Assembly: GCF_002799155.1 (NCBI RefSeq)
Contig: NZ_NERD01000002.1
Location: forward strand, 3,038,001-3,102,000
Source of the DNA: Stenotrophomonas maltophilia
GTDB lineage: Bacteria > Pseudomonadota > Gammaproteobacteria > Xanthomonadales > Xanthomonadaceae
Direction: 5' to 3'
DNA: 64,000 nucleotides
Position numbers and translations under genes: made by a program. Below, piece after piece: positions 52,398 through 62,829 of this stretch; position 1 is the stretch's first letter; every line of letters starts with the position of its first letter. The notes under the pieces were generated by a model. It was not told where the DNA came from, did no database searches, and saw only the letters and a program-made list of their open reading frames with translations.

Positions 52398-53758
52398 CGG
52401 GCCTGCAGCGCGGCGAGGAAGCGGCGCGGGGCGCCGTCGAAGCCGCCGTTGGACATGAACACTACGTGGTCGCCGCTGCGCGCGCTGGACTGCAACTGCG
52501 CGAGCAATGCGTCGGTATCCGGCACCGCGTGGGCTTCACCGCGCACCGCGGCGATCACCGCAGCGGCATTCCAGGCCAGTTCCGGGCGATGCAGGAACAC
52601 CACTTCATCGGCCAGCGCCAGCGACGGGGCCAGCGCCTGCGCATGTGCGCCCAGCCGCATCGAGTTGCTGCGCGGCTCCATCGCGACCACGATGCGCGCA
52701 TCGCCGACCTTGACACGCAGGCCTTCCAGCGTGGTGGCGATCGCGGTCGGGTGATGGGCGAAATCGTCGTAGACGGTGATGCCGCCATGGCCACCGATCA
52801 CTTCCATGCGGCGCTTGACACTGCGGAATCGCGCCAGCGCCGGAATCACGTCGGCCGGTGCCACGCCCACCGCATGCGCGGCGGCCAGCGCGGCCAGTCC
52901 GTTGAGCACGTTGTGGCGGCCCAGCAGCGGCCACTGCACATCGCCCAGTGCCTGCCCACGATGGTGCACGCGGAACGCGCTGCCATCGGCGGTCAGCAGC
53001 TCGGCATACCATTCCAGCGACGGATCGAATCCGAAACGTTCGACCGGGGTCCAGCAGCCCATCGCCAGCACTTCGGCCAGGTGCTGATCCTCGCCATTGA
53101 CGATCAGGCGGCCGCGCGCCGGCACCGTGCGCACCAGGTGGTGGAACTGGCGCTGGATCGCCGCCACGTCCGGGAAGATGTCGGCGTGGTCGTATTCAAG
53201 ATTGTTGAGGATGGCCACCAGCGGCCGGTAGTGCACGAACTTGCTGCGCTTGTCGAAGAAGGCAGTGTCGTACTCATCGGCCTCGACCACGAACTCGCGG
53301 CCCTGGCCCAGGCGCGCGGAAACACCGAAGTCCTCGGCTACGCCGCCGATCAGGAAGCCGGGTGATCGCCCGGCGCTTTCCAGCAGCCAGGTAAGGATGG
53401 TGGTGGTGGTGGTCTTGCCATGGGTACCGGCGACGGCCAGCGTGTCGCGCCCCGGAAGCACCTGCTCGGACAACCACTGCGCACCGGAGATGTAGCGCTG
53501 GCCGGCGTCGAGCACGGCCTCCACGGCTGCGTTGCCGCGTGAGAGTGCGTTGCCGATCACCACCTCGTCGGTGCCGGCCGGCACGCTGTCGGCGCGGTAG
53601 CCCTGGTCCAGGGTGATACCCAGCTGTTCCAGCTGGGTCGACATTGGCGGGTAGATGGCCTGGTCGCTGCCACTGACCGAGTGGCCCAGTTCCCGCGCCA
53701 GGGCGGCCACGCCGCCCATGAAGGTGCCGGCGATTGCAAGGATATGTACGCTGCTCAT
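52394..53758 (-). CDS. mpl: UDP-N-acetylmuramate:L-alanyl-gamma-D-glutamyl-meso-diaminopimelate ligase
   Basis: 454 aa (E. coli 457) from the ATG at 53756. Mur-ligase family enzyme that recycles the murein tripeptide by joining it to UDP-MurNAc. N-terminal Rossmann part SSVHILAIAGTFMGGVAALA; ATP-binding loop VAGTHGKTTTTTILTWLLE (near 106-124); EADEYDTAFFDKRSKFVHY; VYDDFAHHPTAIATTLEGLR (near 345). Upstream is a candidate small RNA on the opposite strand; downstream it is coupled to the LON gene. Confidence 0.95.
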   Translation of the reverse strand: MSSVHILAIAGTFMGGVAALARELGHSVSGSDQAIYPPMSTQLEQLGITLDQGYRADSVPAGTDEVVIGNALSRGNAAVEAVLDAGQRYISGAQWLSEQVLPGRDTLAVAGTHGKTTTTTILTWLLESAGRSPGFLIGGVAEDFGVSARLGQGREFVVEADEYDTAFFDKRSKFVHYRPLVAILNNLEYDHADIFPDVAAIQRQFHHLVRTVPARGRLIVNGEDQHLAEVLAMGCWTPVERFGFDPSLEWYAELLTADGSAFRVHHRGQALGDVQWPLLGRHNVLNGLAALAAAHAVGVAPADVIPALARFRSVKRRMEVIGGHGGITVYDDFAHHPTAIATTLEGLRVKVGDARIVVAMEPRSNSMRLGAHAQALAPSLALADEVVFLHRPELAWNAAAVIAAVRGEAHAVPDTDALLAQLQSSARSGDHVVFMSNGGFDGAPRRFLAALQAR

Positions 53759-53928
53759 GACCGAGGATTGTGACCGATGACGGCTGTATAGGGCCAATGT
53801 CCGATTCGGGGTAAGACAACCCCTACACGGGATGTGAGAAAACTCCAATCAGCTGTCAGGGAATTCCCGATAGCGATGTTCTGTGAACCCGGACACAATT
53901 CGAACTGCCAGCCGCAGTACCCGAACCG

Positions 53929-54050
53929 GTCCTACTCCCCAAGAGGCCATCCCCAAGGGAGCTCATGCTGCGGGGCCCTGAGCAAGCCCTTCGCTGGCGC
54001 CTATCAAACGACACAGGCCTGATCCTCGCGGACCAGGCCTGTGTTTTTTT
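53929..54050 (+). ncRNA. Candidate C-rich small RNA between mpl and adk (possibly sX13-like)
   Basis: About 120 nt ending in a strong plus-strand terminator, with no gene upstream on that strand. The first hairpin, GG(T)CCT..AGGCC near 53929-53946, shows the loop ACTCCCCAAG; a second single-stranded stretch is CATCCCCAAG, then the GCTCA..TGAGC stem. Exposed CCCC motifs and a length near 115 nt resemble the xanthomonad small RNA sX13, which regulates virulence genes by C-rich loops. I could not verify the homology or its known location. The 5' end is estimated; no clear promoter is visible. Confidence 0.55.
54011..54050 (+). terminator. Strong rho-independent terminator on the plus strand
   Basis: 11-bp perfect stem ACACAGGCCTG/CAGGCCTGTGT around a 12-nt loop, followed by seven T residues at 54044-54050. 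On the minus strand no T-run follows, so it is not primarily adk's terminator, though the stem could act there weakly. Confidence 0.88.
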
Positions 54051-54087
54051 GCGCCCGAAGCGCCGGAAGCGTACCGGCCCTTCCGGA

Positions 54088-54651
54088 TCAGGCCTTGATC
54101 GCCGCCAGGATGCGGGCTTCGATCTCGTCCAGCTCACCGACGCCGTCAACGCGGGCCAAGGTGCCACGGCTGGCGTAGAAGTCGACCACCGGGGCGGTCT
54201 GGTCGTTGTAGACCTGCAGGCGCTGGCGCACCGCTTCCGGATTGTCATCGGCGCGGCCCTGCTCCTTGGCACGACCGGCGATGCGGTCGACCAGCAGCTC
54301 GGTGGCCACGTCCAGCTGCACCACGGCGTCCAGCGGCTGGCCGATCTTGGCCAGCAGGCCGTCCATCGCATTGGCCTGGGCCACATTGCGCGGGTAGCCA
54401 TCGAGGATAAAGCCCTTGGCGACATCAGCCTGGGTCAGGCGCGACTCCAGCATGCCCAGCAGGATGTCGTCCGACACCAGGTTGCCGGCATCCATCACCG
54501 TCTTGGCCTGCTTGCCCAGCTCCGTGCCGGCGGCGATTTCCGCGCGCAGCATGTCACCGGTCGAAATGTGGGCGATCCCCAGCTTTTCCTTCAGGCGCGT
54601 CGCCTGTGTCCCCTTGCCCGAACCGGGCGGTCCCAACAGAACCAATCGCAT
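54088..54651 (-). CDS. adk: Adenylate kinase
   Basis: 187 aa from the ATG at 54649. Interconverts AMP plus ATP and 2 ADP. P-loop GPPGSGKGTQA (residues 7-17), AMP-binding ISTGDMLRAEI, GFILDGYPRNVAQA (near 80-93) and a short LID region (RIAGRAKEQGRADD) without the zinc-binding cysteine insert of long forms, hence the short xanthomonad form. It is monocistronic, divergent from the PPi-phosphofructokinase gene. Confidence 0.97.
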   Translation of the reverse strand: MRLVLLGPPGSGKGTQATRLKEKLGIAHISTGDMLRAEIAAGTELGKQAKTVMDAGNLVSDDILLGMLESRLTQADVAKGFILDGYPRNVAQANAMDGLLAKIGQPLDAVVQLDVATELLVDRIAGRAKEQGRADDNPEAVRQRLQVYNDQTAPVVDFYASRGTLARVDGVGELDEIEARILAAIKA

Positions 54652-54787
54652 TGACCTGACTCCAACGTGTTGAAAACAAAGAAGGTTCGCGTCCCGGACG
54701 GTCCGGTATCGCTGCACCGCAATAGCGCCACTTTACCGCATCCGGGTAATGTCCCTGCAATGTCCCCTCCCCCGAGCAGGTAGAAGC

Positions 54788-56044
54788 ATGCGCAACGGTA
54801 CTCTCCTTTATGCCCAGTCCGGCGGTGTCACCGCCGTCATCAATGCCACGGCGGCAGCGGTGATCGAGCAGGCCCGGGCCAAGGGCATCAAGGTCCTGGC
54901 TGCCCGCAACGGCATCCTTGGCGCCCTGCGCGAGGAGCTGATCGACACCAGCAAGGAGAGCGCCGCAGCCATCCGCGCGCTGGCCCATACCCCGGGCGGC
55001 GCCTTCGGCTCGTGCCGGGTCAAGCTGAAATCGCTGGACGCCGACCGTGCCCGCTACGACCGCCTGCTGGAGGTGCTGCGCGCGCATGACGTGCGCTGGT
55101 TCCTCTACAACGGTGGCAACGATTCGGCCGATACCGCGCTGAAGGTCTCGCAGCTGGCCAAGGCCTCCGGCTACGACCTGACCTGCATCGGCGTGCCCAA
55201 GACCATCGACAACGACCTGGCGGTGACCGACACCTGCCCCGGCTTCGGCTCGGCGGCCAAGTACACCGCCGTCTCGGTGCGCGAGGCGGCGCTGGACGTG
55301 GCGGCCATGGCCGAGACCTCCACCCGCGTCTTCATCTACGAGGCGATGGGCCGCCACGCCGGCTGGCTGGCCGCAGCCGCTGGCCTGGCCGGCAACGGCG
55401 ATGACGAAGCACCGCACATCATCCTGCTGCCCGAGCGCGCCTACGATGAGGCCGCGTTCCTGGCCAAGGTGAAGGCCGTGGTCGAGCGCGTCGGCTACTG
55501 CGTGGTGGTGGCGTCGGAAGGCATCGCGACCGCCGATGGCCGCTTCGTCGCCGACGCCGGTGGCGGCAAGGATTCGTTCGGACATTCGCAGCTCGGCGGC
55601 GTAGCCGCGCACCTGGCCGGCCGCGTCAAGGATCAGCTGGGCCTGAAAGTGCATTGGGCATTGCCCGACTACCTGCAGCGCTCGGCCCGCCACCTGGCCA
55701 GCAGGACCGACTGGGAGCAGGCGCAGGCGGTCGGCAAGGCCGCCGTGCAGCTGGCGCTGAAGGGTCAGAACGGCGTGATGCCGGTGATCGTGCGCAGCAG
55801 CGATGCGCCCTACCGCTGGAAGATCGAAGCAGCGCCGCTGTCGAAGATCGCCAACCACGAGAAGAAGATGCCGGCCGGCTTCATCCGCCGCGATGGCTTC
55901 GGCATCACCGCCAAGGCGCGTGCCTACCTGTCGCCGTTGATCAAAGGCGAAGCCCCGCTGCCGTATGGCACCGATGGCCTGCCGAAGTACGTCACCCTGA
56001 AGAACGTGGCGGTGAAGCAGAAGCTGCCGGCCTTCGAGGGCTGA
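54788..56044 (+). CDS. pfp: Pyrophosphate-dependent 6-phosphofructokinase
   Basis: 418 aa from the ATG at 54788. Reversibly phosphorylates fructose 6-phosphate with PPi. The phosphoryl-donor region reads NGGNDSADTA (near 99-108) and IGVPKTIDNDLAVTDTCPGFGSA (near 131-153); the PKTIDNDL form, with Lys rather than the Gly of ATP-dependent enzymes, is typical of PPi-dependent enzymes, and xanthomonad PFK has been reported to use PPi. MGRHAGWLAA is the substrate site. Near the H+-pyrophosphatase gene. Confidence 0.92.
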   Translation: MRNGTLLYAQSGGVTAVINATAAAVIEQARAKGIKVLAARNGILGALREELIDTSKESAAAIRALAHTPGGAFGSCRVKLKSLDADRARYDRLLEVLRAHDVRWFLYNGGNDSADTALKVSQLAKASGYDLTCIGVPKTIDNDLAVTDTCPGFGSAAKYTAVSVREAALDVAAMAETSTRVFIYEAMGRHAGWLAAAAGLAGNGDDEAPHIILLPERAYDEAAFLAKVKAVVERVGYCVVVASEGIATADGRFVADAGGGKDSFGHSQLGGVAAHLAGRVKDQLGLKVHWALPDYLQRSARHLASRTDWEQAQAVGKAAVQLALKGQNGVMPVIVRSSDAPYRWKIEAAPLSKIANHEKKMPAGFIRRDGFGITAKARAYLSPLIKGEAPLPYGTDGLPKYVTLKNVAVKQKLPAFEG

Positions 56045-56211
56045 GGTGCACCCGCGCCCAGTGTGGAGAGCACAGGGCGCATTGCGGCGGCCGACGAAGC
56101 GCCTCACAATCGGGGTCCGGCCCGGGGCAAAGGGGCCGCCGCAAGCCAGATTCGACGCTGCCCGGCCTTCAAGGCCCGGGCCTGTGCTGCCATTTCACAA
56201 GGACTGTAACC

Positions 56212-57006
56212 ATGAAGCACCCGATCCTGATCGCCGCGCTGCTGTGCGGTGCTGCCGCGCCGGCCTTCGCTGCGACCTGCGAAAGCAACTTCCAGAAGAA
56301 GGGCAATCCCTTCGTCGGCACCACCTTCACTTCATCGGTCACCCACCCGGACCTGACCGTGGCCAGCGCCATCGGCCAGATGCGGGTGATCGCCAAAAAC
56401 GCCAACATGGACGTCCTCAGCGAGGACGTGGAAGGTGGCTCGATGCTGATCGAAGAGCCGGAATCCATGGCCCACAAGCCGATTCCGATGATCATCAGTG
56501 CCACCTCCGAAGGCGGCCAGGGCACCGTCGGCATGGTGGTGAAGGTCAACAAGGGCGCCATCGCCTCGGCCGACGGCGTGCGCGAAGAAATGTGCAAGCT
56601 GCTCAACCAGATCAAGCCGGGCAAGGCTGGCGAACAGGCGGCCAAGGCGACTCCGCAGGCGTCGGTGGTAACGATTGCCGCCGACCGTTTCGGCTTCCAG
56701 CTGCGCAACCAGAACAAGGACAACCCGGCCGCAGTCGAGCCGCGCTACAAGGGCAAGACCTACGCCATTACCGGCCGCATCACCACCGTCCTGCGCAGTG
56801 GCGGCACCTACAACACCAGCTTCGACCTGCCCAGCGATGGCAGCATCGACTTTGAACGCGTGGCCATTTCCTGCTCGTTCGCAGCCAACCAGGCCGCGTA
56901 TGCGCTGGCCCTGCGTCCGCGCGAGAAGGTGACGCTGACCGGCGTGGTCGACAGCTACGACCAGATTGGTCGTGTGTTGTGGCTGAAGGACTGCCGCGGC
57001 AATTGA
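56212..57006 (+). CDS. Exported OB-fold (tRNA_anti-like) protein
   Basis: 264 aa with signal peptide KHPILIAALLCGAAAPAFAA. The mature part has an N-terminal region (CESNFQKKGNPFVGTTFTSS) and a C-terminal OB-like block from about 175: RYKGKTYAITGRITTVLRSGGTYNTSF..VAISCSFA..LALRPREKVTLTGVVDSYDQIGRVLWLKDC, the pattern of the tRNA_anti-like family. This suggests an OB fold, not a tRNA role. It lies 167 nt after pfp on the same strand, with its own terminator. Function unknown. Confidence 0.75.
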   Translation: MKHPILIAALLCGAAAPAFAATCESNFQKKGNPFVGTTFTSSVTHPDLTVASAIGQMRVIAKNANMDVLSEDVEGGSMLIEEPESMAHKPIPMIISATSEGGQGTVGMVVKVNKGAIASADGVREEMCKLLNQIKPGKAGEQAAKATPQASVVTIAADRFGFQLRNQNKDNPAAVEPRYKGKTYAITGRITTVLRSGGTYNTSFDLPSDGSIDFERVAISCSFAANQAAYALALRPREKVTLTGVVDSYDQIGRVLWLKDCRGN

Positions 57007-57023
57007 TCGCTGCCGGCATGGGG

Positions 57024-57061
57024 AAAGGCCCGGGTGCGCAAGCGCCCGGGCCTTTTCGTTT
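57024..57061 (+). terminator. Rho-independent terminator of the OB-fold gene
   Basis: AAAGGCCCGGG pairs with CCCGGGCCTTT around a 10-nt loop, followed by TTCGTTT. Confidence 0.85.
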
Positions 57062-57126
57062 CCACAACGGTTCACGCCTGGCGCACGTGCGTCACAGCAT
57101 GATGGATGCCCCGCCTGGAGATCACC

Positions 57127-57516
57127 ATGGCACTGCGTGTTGTTCGACTGGGTACGCCGCGCCACCCCAGCGAAGGGCTGCGTATCGGCACCGTTCGGCG
57201 CCCGCCGCGCGGCGTACCACGCAGCGAATTCGCCAGACAGGACTGGTACGACGTCTGGTTCCCGACCCTGTCACCCAGCGCGGAACTGGTGAAGCAGGCG
57301 CACGAAGCGAAAACCGCGGCCGACTGGAATGCATTCTTCCGCCACTACAAGGCCGAGATGAAGGCGCCGGATGCGGCCCACGCGCTGGATCTTCTGGCCG
57401 CGATGTCACAGCACAGCGACATCAGCGTGGGCTGTTACTGCGAGAATGAAGCGCGCTGCCACCGCACGGCGCTGCGCGAGCTGCTGGTGGCGCGCGGGGC
57501 GACGCTGGCGGAGTGA
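57127..57516 (+). CDS. DUF488 family protein (YeaO-like)
   Basis: 129 aa from the ATG at 57127, which has GGAG six nt upstream; an in-frame ATG at 57106 is an alternative. DUF488 pattern: YDVWFPTLSPSAELVKQAHE (near 38-57), AFFRHYKAEMKAP and the C-terminal ISVGCYCENEARCHRTALRELL (C-x-C..C-H-R). Function of the family is unknown; the cysteine pattern suggests a metal or nucleotide site. Monocistronic. Confidence 0.86.
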   Translation: MALRVVRLGTPRHPSEGLRIGTVRRPPRGVPRSEFARQDWYDVWFPTLSPSAELVKQAHEAKTAADWNAFFRHYKAEMKAPDAAHALDLLAAMSQHSDISVGCYCENEARCHRTALRELLVARGATLAE

Positions 57517-57529
57517 CGATTGCAGGGTT

Positions 57530-57553
57530 GCCGGCCAGCGGCCGGCACGACCG
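57530..57553 (-). repeat. Degenerate SMAG palindrome
   Basis: Stem GCCGGCC/GGCCGGC near 57531-57547, followed by CGAC where other copies have CTAC, so the GTAG head is mutated. Confidence 0.6.
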
Positions 57554-57572
57554 AGTACCGTGCCGGATGGCC

Positions 57573-58076
57573 TCAATTGCAGGCCTTGCCTTCCATCTGC
57601 AGCTGCGCGGCGAACATCGTCACCTGCGGAATCTGACCGGCCGCAGCCAGCTTCTTCGCTTCTTCCAGGTAGATGCGCGACTGGCCCTGCCCATCCAGCT
57701 CGACCTTGTTGCTCGATGGCAGGCGCCACACCCGCACCACGGCCTGCTGCGCCGGACACGCGGCATTGGGCACGCGGATTACATCGTTGAGCTTCCAGCC
57801 CTTGTCGGCACTCGGCTGTGCCTTGGTGTAATCGACGAAACGCGCGCGCGGCTGGCACTGCTCGCTGGTACGCACGGCGGAGAAGCGGTACGGCGCAGCG
57901 GCGTCGCCGGTGAACGCACCTTCCAGGCGCGCGCAGGCTTCGGGGATCTGGCGCAGGGTATGCACCGCGCCCACCGCCTGGGGGGCACCCACGGCGCGCT
58001 GCAGCTCCGGGGTTTCCGCGGCGAGTGCCGGCATGGCCGGGACCAGGGCGGCAAGCATCAACAGGGACAGGCGCAT
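57573..58076 (-). CDS. Small secreted/periplasmic protein of unknown function
   Basis: 167 aa with signal peptide RLSLLMLAALVPAMPALAAE. The mature protein contains IPEACARLEGAFTGDAAAPYRF, TSEQCQPRARFVDY, VPNAACPAQQAVVRVWRLPSSNKVELDGQ and MEGKACN: four cysteines, probably two disulfides. I do not recognise a named domain. It is monocistronic and divergent from hppA. Confidence 0.75.
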   Translation of the reverse strand: MRLSLLMLAALVPAMPALAAETPELQRAVGAPQAVGAVHTLRQIPEACARLEGAFTGDAAAPYRFSAVRTSEQCQPRARFVDYTKAQPSADKGWKLNDVIRVPNAACPAQQAVVRVWRLPSSNKVELDGQGQSRIYLEEAKKLAAAGQIPQVTMFAAQLQMEGKACN

Positions 58077-58163
58077 GGGGGATCTCCTTCAGGACTCCGC
58101 GCAGGCTTGCAGAGGCTGGCTTAACGGGGTGCAAAGGCGCATCCATCGAGCAGCCTCTGCGCT

Positions 58164-58186
58164 CGCCGGGCATGGCCCGGCGCTAC
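58164..58186 (-). repeat. SMAG palindrome
   Basis: Minus strand GTAGCGCCGGGCCATGCCCGGC. Located in the 282-nt gap between the secreted-protein gene and hppA, which otherwise holds no visible gene. Confidence 0.8.
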
Positions 58187-58358
58187 CATCCGGGCGCAGG
58201 TGCACGCATACTGCGGGCACCAGGGAATGCTGAACACCGCCATACGTCGGACGACCACCAAGGTCGGTACGGGTTGGTTCCAGGCTGCAGCCCGTCGTCC
58301 CCCTCGTGGTGCCGTTCATCGCCACTGGATGCCTACATCCATTCTGCGGAGGGGTCTA

Positions 58359-60382
<2,024 letters not shown>

Positions 60383-60386
<4 letters not shown>

Positions 60387-60456
60387 ATTCGCGCCATGCG
60401 TGGATGGCGGGCTTGACGGGGTCAGAGCCCTTTCCTGGGGAAAGGGATCCGACCCC
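60383..60456. repeat. SMAG palindrome supplying the hppA stop codon, then GGGGTCAGA-ended repeat (family A)
   Basis: GTAG at 60383-60386 contains the hppA TAG stop and heads GTAGATTCGCGCCATGCGTG. The family A repeat at 60418-60456 has arms GGGGTCAGAGCCCTTTCC/GGAAAGGGATCCGACCCC and is 8 nt from the tonB stop. Confidence 0.85.
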
Positions 60457-60464
60457 GATGGCGG

Positions 60465-61184
60465 TCACCGCCCGCGCAGAAAGAACGACACCGGCACCAT
60501 CACTTCCACCGGGTCGCCGGCCACTTCGGCCGGCGGCGCCGGTACCGGGCTTGCCCGCTGCACGGTGTCCAGCGTCTCCTGGTCGAGCAGCGCAAAGCCA
60601 CTGCTGCGGCCCAGTTTCAGCCCCGAGACCGCGCCGTCGCGGGCCACGGCAAAGCGCACGTAGACCACGCCCTGCTGGCGCAGCCGCTCGGCCTGGCGTG
60701 GATAGCGCCGGTGCTTCTGCAGATGCCCGAGCAGGCGTCCTTCCCAGCTTGCCTCGGCAGGACTGCGCTCGCCGGCCGTGGTCTGCGGTGCGGTGTAGCG
60801 TGCGGCCGCGTTAGCCGCCACCTGCGGCGGTGCGCTGGTCTGCGCGACATTGGCCTCGGCGGTGTCCGGCGAGGGCGTCGGCTCCGGTGTACGCGGCGGT
60901 GGCAGCTCGCCCTGCGGCTGCACCGGCGCCTTGGGCTGTTCACGCACGGCCGGCGTCGGCGCCTGCCGCTGCTGTTGCTGCTGCAAGGGCCCGGTGGCGA
61001 CCTCGCGCGGCGGTACCGGCGGTGCCTGCGCCATCGGCGCCAGTTCCAGCATCAGCGCCGCGGGCGGCGCCGTTGCAGCCAGCGCTGGCGCACGGGCCGC
61101 CCACCAGCAGGCCGCGCCGATCAACAGCGCATGCACCAGCAGCACGATCGCCAGGCTGGTCGCCCAGCGCCGCAGTCCACTCAT
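60465..61184 (-). CDS. tonB: TonB family protein
   Basis: 239 aa. One N-terminal membrane anchor (LAIVLLVHALLIGAACWWA, near 11-29), a Pro/Gln-rich periplasmic linker (LQQQQQRQAP..PPPRTPEPTPSP, near 60-130) and a C-terminal TonB domain (HLQKHRRYPRQAERLRQQGVVYVRF and QRASPVPAPP). It transmits proton-motive force from ExbBD to outer-membrane receptors. Start overlaps the exbD stop by 4 nt. Given the neighbouring heme oxygenase and receptor, a heme/iron role is likely. Confidence 0.92.
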   Translation of the reverse strand: MSGLRRWATSLAIVLLVHALLIGAACWWAARAPALAATAPPAALMLELAPMAQAPPVPPREVATGPLQQQQQRQAPTPAVREQPKAPVQPQGELPPPRTPEPTPSPDTAEANVAQTSAPPQVAANAAARYTAPQTTAGERSPAEASWEGRLLGHLQKHRRYPRQAERLRQQGVVYVRFAVARDGAVSGLKLGRSSGFALLDQETLDTVQRASPVPAPPAEVAGDPVEVMVPVSFFLRGR

Positions 61185-61606
61185 CGCGCGCCCTGCTCCA
61201 GGCCGACCAGCGCCACCTTCAGGTAACCCGCTGCACGCAGCACATCCAGCGTGGCCATCAGTTCGCCGTAGGGCACACGGGTATCGGCACGCAGGAAGAT
61301 GCGCTGCGTGGTGTCACTGTGAGTGGCCGCCTGCAATGCAGCCGCCAGCCCGTCGCGCGCCACGGCCTGTTCACCAACGCGCAGCGACAGATCGGCCTGC
61401 ACGGTCACATACACCGGTGCCTGTTCCGGCGGCGTGGCGCTGGCACTGCTGGCCGGCAGCTGTACCGGTACCGACACGGTGGCCAGCGGTGCGGCCACCA
61501 TGAAGATGATCAGCAGCACCAGCATCACGTCGATGAAGGGGGTGACGTTGATCTCGTGCGCTTCTTCGGGTGCATCGTCACGGTCGGACGCGGTCCTGAT
61601 CGCCAT
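61181..61606 (-). CDS. exbD: ExbD/TolR family biopolymer transporter
   Basis: 141 aa. Single N-terminal membrane helix carrying the proton-path Asp: INVTPFIDVMLVLLIIFMVA (Asp near 27), then a periplasmic domain with VPVQLPAS and VTVQADLSLRVGEQAV. Partners are ExbB upstream and TonB downstream, in one operon with 4-nt overlap to tonB. Confidence 0.95.
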   Translation of the reverse strand: MAIRTASDRDDAPEEAHEINVTPFIDVMLVLLIIFMVAAPLATVSVPVQLPASSASATPPEQAPVYVTVQADLSLRVGEQAVARDGLAAALQAATHSDTTQRIFLRADTRVPYGELMATLDVLRAAGYLKVALVGLEQGAR

Positions 61607-61615
61607 CGTCGAGCC

Positions 61616-62359
61616 TCACTGCACCGCGCGCAACGCCGTCGTTGCGGTGCGTGGTGCCGTGCGATCGAGATCGCGCGAGACCAGCTGCTGCACGGCCGCC
61701 GACAGATCGCCGAGCAGCCCACGCAGGCCAGCCAGCACGCGGCTGAAATGGTTGTAGACCAGTACTGCGGGAATCGCCGCAACCAGGCCCAGCGCGGTCG
61801 CCAGCAGGGCCTCGGCGATGCCGGGCGCGACCACCGCCAGGTTGGTGGTGTTGCTGTGGGCGATGCCGATGAAACTGTTCATGATGCCCCACACCGTGCC
61901 GAACAGGCCGACGAACGGCGCCACCGCGCCGATGCTGGCCAGCACGCCGATGCCGCGCCGCTGCATGCGCGCGGTTTCCAGTTCGATGCGGTCCAGGCGC
62001 GAGGCAACGCGTTCCTTGGTGCCATCGCGGCTGTCCAGCTCCTGCGACAGGCGCAGTTCGGTTCGCGCCGCGTCCAGCATGGCGAGTGCGGTGCCCTGCT
62101 GCAGGCTGGCCTCCGCGCTCCCGCCGGGCAGGCTCGGCGCCTGCAGCAACAGCGCACGCGCTGCACGCAGCTGCCGGCCCTGGCGGGCCAGCTCCCAGCC
62201 CTTGGCCAGCAGCACGGTCCAGGTGGCCAGCGACGCCAGTGCCAGTGCGATCATCACCGTCTTCACCACCACGTCGGCGGCCAGGTACATGCCCCACGGG
62301 GTCAATGCGGGGGCGGCCACAGGGGCCAGGTCAGCAGGCAGCATCGTCTCGGTTTCCAT
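61616..62359 (-). CDS. exbB: ExbB/TolQ family proton channel
   Basis: 247 aa from the ATG at 62357-62359; in-frame ATGs at 62344, 62365 and 62410 make the exact start uncertain, and any of them overlaps the end of the ybaN gene. Three membrane helices: near 30-50, GVLASIGAVAPFVGLFGTVWGIMNSF (near 133-158) and GIAEALLATALGLVAAIPAVLVYN (near 178-201). Forms the energised complex with ExbD. Order exbB-exbD-tonB. Confidence 0.92.
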   Translation of the reverse strand: METETMLPADLAPVAAPALTPWGMYLAADVVVKTVMIALALASLATWTVLLAKGWELARQGRQLRAARALLLQAPSLPGGSAEASLQQGTALAMLDAARTELRLSQELDSRDGTKERVASRLDRIELETARMQRRGIGVLASIGAVAPFVGLFGTVWGIMNSFIGIAHSNTTNLAVVAPGIAEALLATALGLVAAIPAVLVYNHFSRVLAGLRGLLGDLSAAVQQLVSRDLDRTAPRTATTALRAVQ

Positions 62360-62798
62360 CAGCATCAGGGGTCGCGGCGCGGCGGCGGGCCGCGCGCGGA
62401 TCATTGGCATCGTCGACTTCCACGAGCGGATTGGGCTCCAGCCGTGGCGCCGGGCGGCTGAGCACGTAGCCGGCGCTGACCGCGAAGAACAGGCCCACGC
62501 CCAACAGCAGGCGCCACGACGGGTGCGCGCCCCAGCAGAACAGCGCGAAGCCCACCGCCATGCCGGCGCTGGCGAACGCCTTGCCCTTGCGCGACACCGC
62601 GCCCTGCTCGCGCCACAGCCGCAACGACGGGCCGTAGCGCGGATGCGCCAGCAGGCGCTGCTCGAACTTCGGCGAACTGCGCGCGAAGCAGCCCACGGCC
62701 AGGATCAGGAAGATGGTGGTCGGCATCACCGGCAGCAGCGCGCCGATCACCCCGAGGCCGACCATCAGCCAGCCCAGCGCGAACCAGAGCCAGCGCAT
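62331..62798 (-). CDS. YbaN family (DUF454) membrane protein
   Basis: 155 aa from the ATG at 62796. DUF454/YbaN pattern: LWFALGWLMVGLGVIGALLPVMPTTIFLILAVGCFARSSPKFEQRLLAHPRYGPSLRLWRE (near 4-64), then further hydrophobic helices (GMAVGFALFCWG; LLLGVGLFFAVSAGYVL). In other bacteria YbaN-type genes often accompany heme oxygenase or heme-uptake genes, as here. Role unknown. Confidence 0.85.
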   Translation of the reverse strand: MRWLWFALGWLMVGLGVIGALLPVMPTTIFLILAVGCFARSSPKFEQRLLAHPRYGPSLRLWREQGAVSRKGKAFASAGMAVGFALFCWGAHPSWRLLLGVGLFFAVSAGYVLSRPAPRLEPNPLVEVDDANDPRAARRRAATPDADGNRDDAAC

Positions 62799-62829
62799 CA
62801 GCGTTGCGCCTGCGGGCGGGCGCCGTGCA

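Noticed and set aside
60940..61010. CTG/CAG-rich triplet run as a tandem repeat
   Set aside because: It is the glutamine-rich part of the TonB linker; codons vary and there is no regular repeat unit.
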